64,000 bases of DNA from Alphaproteobacteria bacterium UBA6376 (GTDB lineage Bacteria > Pseudomonadota > Alphaproteobacteria > Rs-D84), in contig DJQW01000001.1 in the NCBI GenBank assembly GCA_002437665.1, positions 62,001-126,000 on the forward strand. Reading direction: 5' to 3'. The stretch's first letter is position 1; the number at the start of each line of letters is the position of its first letter. Shown one piece after another: positions 44,852-52,415 of this stretch. The translations under genes were made by a program, and so were the position numbers. The notes under the pieces are model-generated. The model was not told the DNA's origin. It ran no database searches and saw nothing but the letters and a program-made list of their open reading frames with translations.

Positions 44852-46192
44852 TTATTCACTTAAAAACGCACGCAACGCATCACCAACCAGTGGCGTCATT
44901 TCACCCGATGGAATTTGTGCAGCATCAACAATCGAAATAATACGTGGCGACATAAATACCACCAATTCCGCAAACGGTGAAATCAACGTTTCAGGCGTCG
45001 TTACAAACGAATGCGTTGGAATACCAATTATCACATAGTTGTCACCAACACTGGACGGAATATTAAATGATGTCAGTTCACCATTGCTGGTGCGCAAAAC
45101 AATTTTAGCATCAATTTTATTACGACCACCAAAATCACCATATTTACCCGTTGCCCCGACAATCAGGTCTGTTTCTAGGCGTTCTTCCTTGCTGCATTGG
45201 CCAATATCAAAACGCGATTGCCAACCATTTGGAATCACAAATTGCCCACGCGAAATCAGAACAACATTCGCCTGTTGCGACAAAAATTCTTGCAATGTTT
45301 TTGTATTCACCTCTGGACTGACGACCAGCGCACGTCCAACCACCCCTGGGATTGACATTTTAATATTATTTTCACCAAACGCCGGCAACATATTCATCCA
45401 AACAATCGGATTGTCCGTGCGCGGATACACACGATACACATCAATATCCCACGCCAACATATATTTTTTCGACGCAATGTCGGCGATGATTCTGGAAACC
45501 TCACGCTCGGTCTGGTAATTGCCTTCGAACACCAATGTCTTGTCATTCCAGTCCACCAACAGGTTGCGCACATCTGCGCCACGCATCGCATCAATCAACG
45601 CCATAATAATCGATTGATCGTGTGGCATTTTAACCAACCACTTTGCACGATGCGTCAAATGAATTTCACCCGCGTCCGCATCATATGAATAATACGCGCG
45701 CCCCATTTTCGCCATCAGTTCAACCGCATCGGCCAGCGTTCCTGCGGAAATAGACCCTGATATTTTTTCATACATTTCTTCGTCAGCAACAACCGCAATA
45801 TCTGACCCATCTAACAGTTTTTCCAGCGCACGTTTAACCGTCAAATCGCGAAATTCGTAATCTGACACCGCCAATTCTGGTAATGCATCACCGGTGTTCA
45901 GACGCACCATTTCAATTTTTTCTTCGGGCACAACCGACACAACCGTTTGATTGTCCCAGTTGACCTCGCACCGCTTTGGCAAATCCAACGAAAAGCGTCG
46001 CGCCGTATCGGTGGTCAATGCCGCCTTTTTCGGGAAAATAGGCACAGAATTTTCATCAATGACCAAATTATCAACAACCGTAACCGTGTCATACTGCGGT
46101 TCTTCATCGTTGTTTTGGACACACGCCACCAACGCCATGCACATGCACGCCGCCCCCAGCATTTTGCCCAACCAATTATCGATTATTTTCAT
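44852..46192 (-). CDS. Secretin-like lipoprotein (PilN/BfpB type), tentative
   Basis: A 446-residue lipoprotein (lipobox LVAC near residue 25). The middle shows repeated alpha/beta segments like secretin N-domains (for example FRDLTVKRALEKLL and TLADAVELMAKMG), and the C-terminus has a beta-rich secretin-like part with IIGIPTHSF and LVVFMSPRII, which recalls the closing strand of secretins of type IVb pili. It is somewhat short for the family and the gate region is not clear. Its place ahead of lolC-lolD is unusual. A role as outer-membrane pore for pilus or secretion is a guess from these motifs. Confidence 0.55.
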   Translation of the reverse strand: MKIIDNWLGKMLGAACMCMALVACVQNNDEEPQYDTVTVVDNLVIDENSVPIFPKKAALTTDTARRFSLDLPKRCEVNWDNQTVVSVVPEEKIEMVRLNTGDALPELAVSDYEFRDLTVKRALEKLLDGSDIAVVADEEMYEKISGSISAGTLADAVELMAKMGRAYYSYDADAGEIHLTHRAKWLVKMPHDQSIIMALIDAMRGADVRNLLVDWNDKTLVFEGNYQTEREVSRIIADIASKKYMLAWDIDVYRVYPRTDNPIVWMNMLPAFGENNIKMSIPGVVGRALVVSPEVNTKTLQEFLSQQANVVLISRGQFVIPNGWQSRFDIGQCSKEERLETDLIVGATGKYGDFGGRNKIDAKIVLRTSNGELTSFNIPSSVGDNYVIIGIPTHSFVTTPETLISPFAELVVFMSPRIISIVDAAQIPSGEMTPLVGDALRAFLSE

Positions 46193-46224
46193 TCCGCCTT
46201 TCTCCTTTGCTGCACTGCACAATA

Positions 46225-46569
46225 TCAGATATTCATCAATCTTTCAAATTCTGCCAGTGTCATTTCATAAATCGGTTTCTGTGTCGGTGTTGTCAAATCT
46301 TTGACCCGCGCATAGTTTTCATTAAATCGATTTATCACCGAAATAATTTCCGGCGTCAATTCATGTTTTTTGTCCGCCATCAGACGACGTCCATATTCTG
46401 CAACAAATTCCAACGTGTCCGCCGCAAAAAAACGTCCAACATAGTTTTCAATCGCAATACCGCCCTTTTCCACACAGATGGCCGACATCATCATTGTCAT
46501 CTGGTTGTAAAAATTTGCCAGTTTTATAAAATTTGCAACTGTTATTGCCATGTTATTCTCTTGCTCCAT
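46225..46569 (-). CDS. Unknown 114-residue protein, first gene of the envelope operon
   Basis: Helical, without signal peptide or membrane helix. Starts MEQENNMAITVANF. ATG at 46569 is chosen because TATAAT on the minus strand (46578-46583) ends 8 bases before it, with TTGCGT 18 bases further up: a leaderless arrangement. An internal ATG at 46551 is possible. It is followed after 32 bases by the secretin-like lipoprotein gene. No family recognised. Confidence 0.6.
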   Translation of the reverse strand: MEQENNMAITVANFIKLANFYNQMTMMMSAICVEKGGIAIENYVGRFFAADTLEFVAEYGRRLMADKKHELTPEIISVINRFNENYARVKDLTTPTQKPIYEMTLAEFERLMNI

Positions 46570-46577
46570 TTTTCCCT

Positions 46578-46619
46578 ATTATAAAAACTATTGCCCCATC
46601 AACGCAAATAAATTATAAT
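46578..46619. promoter_or_regulatory. Divergent overlapping leaderless promoters
   Basis: Plus: TTGCCC (46591-46596), 17-base spacer, TATAAT (46614-46619), 7 bases before ATG 46627. Minus: TTGCGT (46602-46607), 18-base spacer, TATAAT (46578-46583), 8 bases before ATG 46569. The two promoters overlap by their -35 regions, so they may compete. Confidence 0.65.
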
Positions 46620-46626
46620 GCATTGC

Positions 46627-47007
46627 ATGAGATTTATATACCTGATTTTAATAGCAACTGTCGCGGCATGTGCATCGCCAAATCGTGGCAATATTGATGA
46701 CGCAACTGTTTTGAATTGGGAAAACGAAGCCGTCACGATGGAACAGTTCGTCCGTGATCACAAGGCATGCTTGGGCGTGAACAAGCCATCGTATATGCCA
46801 CGCAGCCGTATTTCAAAATTGCTGGCCCCAAATCAGAGTGGCCAAATGCCCGACTGGGACGGCCTGTGGGTGACATTCCAATCGAACGAGTACAAGGACA
46901 CCAGCCAGCGTTCATTGCTGTCCGTGCCACGCAACACAACATCTAAAACCGTCGGTGCATATCGCAAGTGCATGTTTAGACGCGGTTATTTATTGCGTGC
47001 CAGTTGA
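46627..47007 (+). CDS. Small lipoprotein, unknown
   Basis: A 126-residue protein with lipoprotein signal MRFIYLILIATVAAC (lipobox VAAC). The mature part has two cysteines, KACLGVNK and RKCMFRRGY, that could pair. ATG at 46627, 7 bases after the -10 box, is preferred over ATG 46618, which overlaps the -10. No family is recognised. It precedes ftsQ but has its own promoter. Confidence 0.65.
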   Translation: MRFIYLILIATVAACASPNRGNIDDATVLNWENEAVTMEQFVRDHKACLGVNKPSYMPRSRISKLLAPNQSGQMPDWDGLWVTFQSNEYKDTSQRSLLSVPRNTTSKTVGAYRKCMFRRGYLLRAS

Positions 47008-47030
47008 TTTTTATTTTTAAGGCACACGCT

Positions 47031-47058
47031 TTCAAAACCCACCTTTTTGTGATATAAT
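47031..47058 (+). promoter_or_regulatory. Leaderless-type promoter of ftsQ
   Basis: TTCAAA (47031-47036), a 16-base spacer and TATAAT (47053-47058), ending 7 bases before the ftsQ ATG. Confidence 0.6.
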
Positions 47059-47065
47059 TGCCGGT

Positions 47066-47746
47066 ATGAAACGGACAATTTGGTTTTGGGTTTATTTTAT
47101 CGTTGCCATTGTTTTGGCAACCTACTTTTCTGTACGTGTTATTATGACCAGTATGGGGCGTGGTGACCTGTCGCGCGTGCGCAGCATTTCAATATCAGCC
47201 GACATCGCGGACAAGGATATGTCCGCATTGGCGGCCGCCGCCGCGGTTGCACCGGGGACATCGGCACTGACAGTCAATTTGAACCAGTTAAATCATCGTA
47301 TTGGTGCGGTTGCAGGTGTGCGCGCATCCGCGGTGCGTCGCTTGCCAAATGGTAATTTGGTTGTACGCGTAAAATTATACCGCGCGGTCGCGCTGTGGAC
47401 GGATGGTATGAATTATTTTCCGCTGTCCGCCGATGGCACAATTGTAAACCAACCCAGCACAGAGCGCAAAGCCGGCACGGTTCTGTTCCGTGGCACATTA
47501 CCAAATGATATCAGTGAAATTACAACCGTTGCGCATAACATGATTGGCGATTTGAACTATATGGAATGGATTGAAAACCGCCGCTGGGATTTGGTCACGA
47601 CCGGTGGCATTACGGTAATGCTGCCTGAAAAATCGCCGGACGCCGCGATTGCGCAACTGATTGTCTTGAACAAGAATCACCATATTTTGGATCGTGATAT
47701 CAGTGTTATCGACATGCGCGACGATGCGCGAATATTGGTAAAATAA
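47066..47746 (+). CDS. ftsQ: Cell division protein FtsQ
   Basis: Bitopic divisome protein that links FtsA/Z-side components with FtsL/FtsB in the periplasm. The 226 residues have a short cytoplasmic start, one membrane helix (about 5-27), a POTRA domain (RSISISADIADKD... to VVRVKLYRAVALW) and the beta domain with RRWDLVTTGGITVMLPE and the family ending VIDMRDDARILVK. It is followed after 6 bases by the ftsA-rpe fusion. murB and ddl, often upstream in this cluster, are absent. Confidence 0.88.
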   Translation: MKRTIWFWVYFIVAIVLATYFSVRVIMTSMGRGDLSRVRSISISADIADKDMSALAAAAAVAPGTSALTVNLNQLNHRIGAVAGVRASAVRRLPNGNLVVRVKLYRAVALWTDGMNYFPLSADGTIVNQPSTERKAGTVLFRGTLPNDISEITTVAHNMIGDLNYMEWIENRRWDLVTTGGITVMLPEKSPDAAIAQLIVLNKNHHILDRDISVIDMRDDARILVK

Positions 47747-47752
47747 GAAACA

Positions 47753-49528
47753 ATGAACCTGTTTGATTCGGCTTTTTTATGTCTGGACATTGGCACGTCG
47801 GGTGTACGTGGCATGGGACATCGCGTGCGCGGTGGCCGACTGGACAAATCCGCCGTATTCAGCGTGGACAGTTTTGATACCGTTTTCGCGATAAAGTCCG
47901 TTATTGACGAACTGGAACGTATGGTTGGCGCACGATTTGACGACGCATATGTCACGGGTAATTTTGGCGCATCAATCTTTGATATGTCCGCCAAAAGCAC
48001 AAAATGGAACGGCGAACACAAAATCACCGCATCGGATGTCCGCGCGCAAATCGCACAAATCAGTGTCCCAGACGGCTATTTTCCAATGCATATTATACCA
48101 CTGCGCTATGATACACCAACGGCGCGCAATATGGTATCACCCGTTGGTTACACTGATCGCCAGTTGATATCGGCATTTGGAACAATTATGTACCAGCGTG
48201 ATGCGTTTGAAAGCGTATCAACAAAACTGCGCCATGCGCACATTTTACCAAACAGTTTCTATGACCCACAATGGTTGCTGAATGCCGCCCTGCGCCAGAA
48301 AAAACAGACCGTTATGTTTCTGGATTTGGGCGCAGAATTTACATCTGTATCCATTTGGATGGATCGTGGGCCGGTATGGCACGCCAAGATTCCATTGGGC
48401 GGGACACATATATCACGCGACATCTCAGAAAAACTGCATATCGGATTTGATGATGCCGAACGCATCAAACGCGCGGTCGCATGTCTGTACCCAAAGGAAA
48501 TGGACAGATTTACCCCCGCTGACACCGCATACGAATTTTCACGCGGCGATATAAATGACATATTCTTGCCGCACATGGTTGAAATCGCATCGCAAATTGC
48601 GAATGCATCCAGTGGCGCGATTGCAAAATATCACCCAACAAAAATCATTCTGACGGGTGGCGGCGCAACAACCGACGGCGCAACAGAATTTATTGAAAAT
48701 GCATTTTCAATTCCAACCGAAAACATCGGCGGCGATGCATCGGTACGCGCCCTGTCCGCATTTATCTGGAATGCAGAGGCCGCACATCGTGGCGCATATC
48801 TGGCACGACATGACCGCTGGGCACGACGCTGGGCGCGCATTACAAAATTATTCCACCACAAACAAAAACGCCGCACGCAGTTTATTCCGATTATGCCCAG
48901 TACACTGTGCTTTAACATGCGCAAGCAATCAACGTATTCAATGTTTCGTGCGGGCGGCATATCGATGATACACGTCGATATTATGGACGGTTTTTACGTT
49001 GACCGTGTTGCCGGCGGAATCCCCGAATTAAAATTGATTCGCGCCCACACCGACGCGCACCTGCATGTACACCTGATGACCGAGAGTCCATCTGTCTGGG
49101 CGGCTGATGCCGTTGCGGCGGGTGCAAACACCGTAATCATGTCAACAAATACGTCCGGCCTGCGTGCGGCGGTGCGGGGCGTACGTGCGGCGGGCGTGCG
49201 CGCGGGCGTTGCAATCAACCCAGAAACATCGGTTGATATATTAAAGCCAATCCTGCGTGATTTGGACGAGGTTATGATTATGACCGTGCGCCCAGGTGCG
49301 GCTGGGCAAGAGTTCCAGACCGAATGTCTGAAAAAAATCGAAATATTGGCGGCAACACGTCGTCGCTATGGCTTAAAATTCGTAATATCTGTTGATGGTG
49401 GCGTGAACGATAAAACGGCACAAATGTGCTGGGCCGCCGGCGCGGATTTACTGGTCAGCGGTTCATATCTGGCGCGCAGTCCGGATTTCCCATTGGCGGT
49501 TCAGAGTTTATTGAAAAAACAAAAATAA
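47753..49528 (+). CDS. ftsA-rpe: FtsA fused to ribulose-phosphate 3-epimerase
   Basis: One continuous 591-codon frame holds two proteins. Residues 1-about 350 are FtsA, the actin-like anchor of the Z ring: FLCLDIGTSGVRG (phosphate 1), FLDLGAEFTSVS (phosphate 2) and ILTGGGATTDG (adenosine). Residues about 355-370 (RWARRWARITKLFHH) form a basic amphipathic helix like the C-terminal membrane-targeting helix of FtsA, here internal. Residues 377-591 are a complete TIM-barrel epimerase of the pentose phosphate pathway: MPSTL, IHVDIMDG (His407, Asp409), HVHLMTE (His440), TVRPGAAGQ and VDGGV (Asp548). M381 could also serve as an internal start for a free epimerase. Follows ftsQ. Confidence 0.88.
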   Translation: MNLFDSAFLCLDIGTSGVRGMGHRVRGGRLDKSAVFSVDSFDTVFAIKSVIDELERMVGARFDDAYVTGNFGASIFDMSAKSTKWNGEHKITASDVRAQIAQISVPDGYFPMHIIPLRYDTPTARNMVSPVGYTDRQLISAFGTIMYQRDAFESVSTKLRHAHILPNSFYDPQWLLNAALRQKKQTVMFLDLGAEFTSVSIWMDRGPVWHAKIPLGGTHISRDISEKLHIGFDDAERIKRAVACLYPKEMDRFTPADTAYEFSRGDINDIFLPHMVEIASQIANASSGAIAKYHPTKIILTGGGATTDGATEFIENAFSIPTENIGGDASVRALSAFIWNAEAAHRGAYLARHDRWARRWARITKLFHHKQKRRTQFIPIMPSTLCFNMRKQSTYSMFRAGGISMIHVDIMDGFYVDRVAGGIPELKLIRAHTDAHLHVHLMTESPSVWAADAVAAGANTVIMSTNTSGLRAAVRGVRAAGVRAGVAINPETSVDILKPILRDLDEVMIMTVRPGAAGQEFQTECLKKIEILAATRRRYGLKFVISVDGGVNDKTAQMCWAAGADLLVSGSYLARSPDFPLAVQSLLKKQK

Positions 49529-49530
49529 AA

Positions 49531-49555
49531 AACGGGGCATACGCCCCGTTTTTTG
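49531..49555. terminator. Bidirectional terminator between ftsA-rpe and the RNA candidate
   Basis: AACGGGGC, a short loop and GCCCCGTT with A and T runs on either side. Confidence 0.85.
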
Positions 49556-49570
49556 AACACTGCGTTTTTT

Positions 49571-49709
49571 GCAAATCTGTTCAGACCCGCATAGGGATGT
49601 GGTTCGGAACCTTGTGGCAAGGCCCGTATACACGATGTGTTCATATGCACTTGCAACTGCATACACATTATTACGCATCACGCGCATCCGCGCCACAGGT
49701 CAGATTTCC
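49571..49709 (-). ncRNA. ssrS: 6S-like RNA candidate
   Basis: The minus-strand transcript folds into a rod: closing stem AAATCTG/CAGATTT, then GACC/GGTC and TGTGG/CCACA, a central open region whose 3' strand holds a small hairpin CCTTG-CCAC-AAGG, and an apical hairpin ATGTGT...TGCA/TGCA...ACACAT. A long rod with a central bubble and a small 3'-side hairpin is the plan of 6S RNA, which mimics an open promoter. At about 140 bases it is a little short. It lies 7 bases after the tsaE stop and ahead of a terminator. Family membership is not proven. Confidence 0.42.
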
Positions 49710-49715
49710 TAACAC

Positions 49716-50114
49716 TTATTTTATAACCAGTTTGCGACCCGCCCCATTTTCGCTCAGGTGCACATGGATTGTATCCGCCGGCAAAATGTTCGCCGCAATG
49801 TCCGGCCATTCAATCAATGTAATATCGTTCGCAATAGCATACGGCAAACCAATTTCCACCAATTCCGACGCATCGTTTATACGATACAGGTCAAAATGCG
49901 ATATTCCATCATAGTTCTGGACAATGGTAAATGTCGGACTGGGTACGACGGTGTCCGCCCCGCGCAATGTCTGGATTATAGTACGTGCAATCTCGCTCTT
50001 GCCCATACCCAAATCGCCATGCAATGCCACACATACCGGCGCATGCAAGGTTTTCGCAAAATCCCGCGCCCACGCCCGCGTTTCTTCAACACTGTTCAAC
50101 AAATATTCTTTCAT
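49716..50114 (-). CDS. tsaE: tRNA threonylcarbamoyladenosine biosynthesis ATPase TsaE
   Basis: ATPase that works with TsaB-TsaD in making t6A37 on ANN-reading tRNAs. The 132 residues have the P-loop GDLGMGKSE (family GDLGAGKT), SPTFTIVQNY with HFDLYRI, and LIEWPD. It overlaps the upstream small gene by 4 bases (ATGA). The possible 6S-like RNA lies just after its stop. Confidence 0.93.
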   Translation of the reverse strand: MKEYLLNSVEETRAWARDFAKTLHAPVCVALHGDLGMGKSEIARTIIQTLRGADTVVPSPTFTIVQNYDGISHFDLYRINDASELVEIGLPYAIANDITLIEWPDIAANILPADTIHVHLSENGAGRKLVIK

Positions 50115-50371
50115 CGCTGATTTTCACCCCCTATTACATGAACCAGTGGTTTATATTCTGGCACTTTATATGTTTCGGTTTTTCCCGCCAAATAATCCAA
50201 CATTTGATGTGCACCCGCACGCGTTCTGTATGGACTGCGCACACGATACATCATTCCTTTTACACGAACAATATAATCTGCTGCATACCAATCACGCCAT
50301 AATTGCGAAATATATAATCCGTTTATTTGAACTACTTGCGCCCTATTTATTTTATTTGCTGTTTTTGTCAT
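50111..50371 (-). CDS. Unknown 86-residue protein coupled to tsaE
   Basis: No family is recognised. The sequence is basic with a compact core (WRDWYAADYIVRVKGMMYRVRSPYRTRAGA); it has no signal peptide or membrane helix. It follows uvrB by 3 bases and overlaps tsaE by 4, so the three form an operon uvrB-unknown-tsaE. It may be a small nucleic-acid-binding protein, but only the charge suggests this. Confidence 0.6.
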   Translation of the reverse strand: MTKTANKINRAQVVQINGLYISQLWRDWYAADYIVRVKGMMYRVRSPYRTRAGAHQMLDYLAGKTETYKVPEYKPLVHVIGGENQR

Positions 50372-50374
50372 TTC

Positions 50375-52387
50375 TTACTCCACCAATAACAGGTCGTCTT
50401 CCAGTTTATGAATCTGGTCGCGCAATTCGGCCGCGTCTTCAAATTCCAGATTCTCGGCCGCGGTGCGCATCTTTTTGGTCAAATCCTTTATCTGCTTGCG
50501 GATGCTATCTGCGTCCATAACACCGCCCGATTTATCATACACAAAACGACGCGCCTTGTCTGTCTTGTCTGTTTTTTCACCAACCTCTGCAAATACGGCC
50601 TTGGACACGGTTGTTGGCGTAATGCCATGCGCCGCGTTATACGCCATTTGCTTTTCACGACGACGCGCGGTTTCTGTCAATGCCGCATTCATAGAATCCG
50701 TCATAACATCGGCATACAGAATCACACGCCCTTTTGCATTACGTGCCGCACGACCAATGGTCTGAATCAGCGAACGCGTCGAACGCAAGAAACCTTCTTT
50801 GTCCGCGTCCATAATCGCGACCAATTCGCATTCTGGCACATCCAACCCTTCGCGCAACAAATTGATACCAACCAAGACATCATATTTACCTAAACGCAAA
50901 TCACGTAACAGTTCAATGCGTTCCAGCGTTTCAATATCACTGTGCAGATACTTTGCCCGAACACCATTTTCATTCAGGTAATCGGTCAACTGTTCCGCCA
51001 TCTTTTTGGTCAGTGTTGTAACCAATACGCGACCAGACGTTTTCTTGATTTGCGCCAACAAATCATCAACCTGATTTTCCGTTGGACGCACGTCACATTC
51101 CGGATCAAGTAATCCGGTTGGACGAATAACCTGCTCTGCCACAATGCCACCCGCCTGTGTCATTTCCCATTCGGCGGGCGTTGCCGATACAAATATAGTT
51201 TGCGGACGCAACGCATCCCATTCATCAAATGTCAGCGGTCTGTTATCAATACACGCCGGCAGGCGGAATCCATACTGTGACAGCGTTTCCTTGCGCGCAC
51301 GGTCACCACGTGACATCGCCGAAATTTGCGGTACTGTAACATGGCTTTCATCAATAAATAAAATCGCATCGCGTGGCAGGTATTCAAACAATGTCGGTGG
51401 TGGCATACCCGCCGCACGTCCCGACAGATACCGCGAATAATTTTCAATCCCGCGACACGTCCCCGTTGATTCCATCATTTCAATATCAAAATTCACACGT
51501 TCGCGCAGACGTTGTTCCTCTATATACTTCATATTTTCATGAAAGTATTTCAAGCGTTCTTCCAAATCAGTTCTGATTTGACCGATTGCCTGTAAAACAC
51601 TGGGCATTGGCGTTGCATAGTGCGTATTTGGGTAAATCGCAATTCTGTCCAACTTTTGCAACTTTGCCCCCGTCAAGGTGTCAAATTCCCAAATCTCTTC
51701 GATTTCGTCGCCCCAGAACGACAGTTTCCACGCCCTGTCCTGTGAATGTGATGGGAATACGTCCAGCGTATCGCCACGCACACGAAAATCGCCGCGCTCA
51801 AACGCCATATCATTACGCTTGTACTGAATATCAACCAGCGCATGCATCACATCATTTTGACCAATTTTATCACCCGCATGCAGAACCAGTTTCATACCCG
51901 AATACTGTTCCGGTGACCCCATACCATAAATAGATGACACGGACGATACGACGATAACATCGCGTTCTTCCAACATGGCGCGCGTCGCACTGTGGCGCAT
52001 ACGATCCAACTGTTCATTGATGGACGCGTCCTTGTCAATGTATGTGTCGGTGGTGGGCATATACGCCTCTGGCTGGTAATAATCATAGTACGACACAAAG
52101 TATTCAACGTGGTTGTGCGGGAAAAACGATTTCATTTCCGTGTACAACTGGGCCGCCAAGATTTTATTTGGTGCCATAATCAACGCCGGCCGCGACAGTT
52201 CTGCAATCACATTCGCCATTGTGAATGTTTTCCCAGACCCCGTCACCCCCAGCAAAACCTGACTGCGTCGGCCATCACGAACACCCGCCACCAAATCAGA
52301 AATGGCGGCCGGCTGGTCACCCATTGGGGCGTAATTACTTTCCAGTGAAAATATGCTTTTTTTGTTCACACTATTATTGTAATTCAT
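50375..52387 (-). CDS. uvrB: Excinuclease ABC subunit B
   Basis: Damage-verification helicase of nucleotide excision repair. The 670 residues have Walker A GVTGSGKTFT, the beta-hairpin VEYFVSYYDYYQPEAYMP that inserts between DNA strands, FIDESHVT, the helicase motif GRAARNAKG and a C-terminal UvrC-contact UVR motif (LEFEDAAELRDQIHKLE). ATG at 52387 is the natural start by family length; no ribosome site is evident, and TATAAT overlaps it on this strand. A long in-frame extension lies in the divergent gene and is rejected. Confidence 0.97.
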   Translation of the reverse strand: MNYNNSVNKKSIFSLESNYAPMGDQPAAISDLVAGVRDGRRSQVLLGVTGSGKTFTMANVIAELSRPALIMAPNKILAAQLYTEMKSFFPHNHVEYFVSYYDYYQPEAYMPTTDTYIDKDASINEQLDRMRHSATRAMLEERDVIVVSSVSSIYGMGSPEQYSGMKLVLHAGDKIGQNDVMHALVDIQYKRNDMAFERGDFRVRGDTLDVFPSHSQDRAWKLSFWGDEIEEIWEFDTLTGAKLQKLDRIAIYPNTHYATPMPSVLQAIGQIRTDLEERLKYFHENMKYIEEQRLRERVNFDIEMMESTGTCRGIENYSRYLSGRAAGMPPPTLFEYLPRDAILFIDESHVTVPQISAMSRGDRARKETLSQYGFRLPACIDNRPLTFDEWDALRPQTIFVSATPAEWEMTQAGGIVAEQVIRPTGLLDPECDVRPTENQVDDLLAQIKKTSGRVLVTTLTKKMAEQLTDYLNENGVRAKYLHSDIETLERIELLRDLRLGKYDVLVGINLLREGLDVPECELVAIMDADKEGFLRSTRSLIQTIGRAARNAKGRVILYADVMTDSMNAALTETARRREKQMAYNAAHGITPTTVSKAVFAEVGEKTDKTDKARRFVYDKSGGVMDADSIRKQIKDLTKKMRTAAENLEFEDAAELRDQIHKLEDDLLLVE

Positions 52388-52393
52388 TATAAT
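52365..52393 (+). promoter_or_regulatory. Promoter of the AsmA-like gene
   Basis: TTCACA (52365-52370), a 17-base spacer and TATAAT (52388-52393). The -10 sits in ATTATAAT, which is palindromic, and abuts the divergent uvrB start codon. Confidence 0.5.
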
Positions 52394-52415
52394 CAAATTA
52401 CAAGGACAGAAGAGA

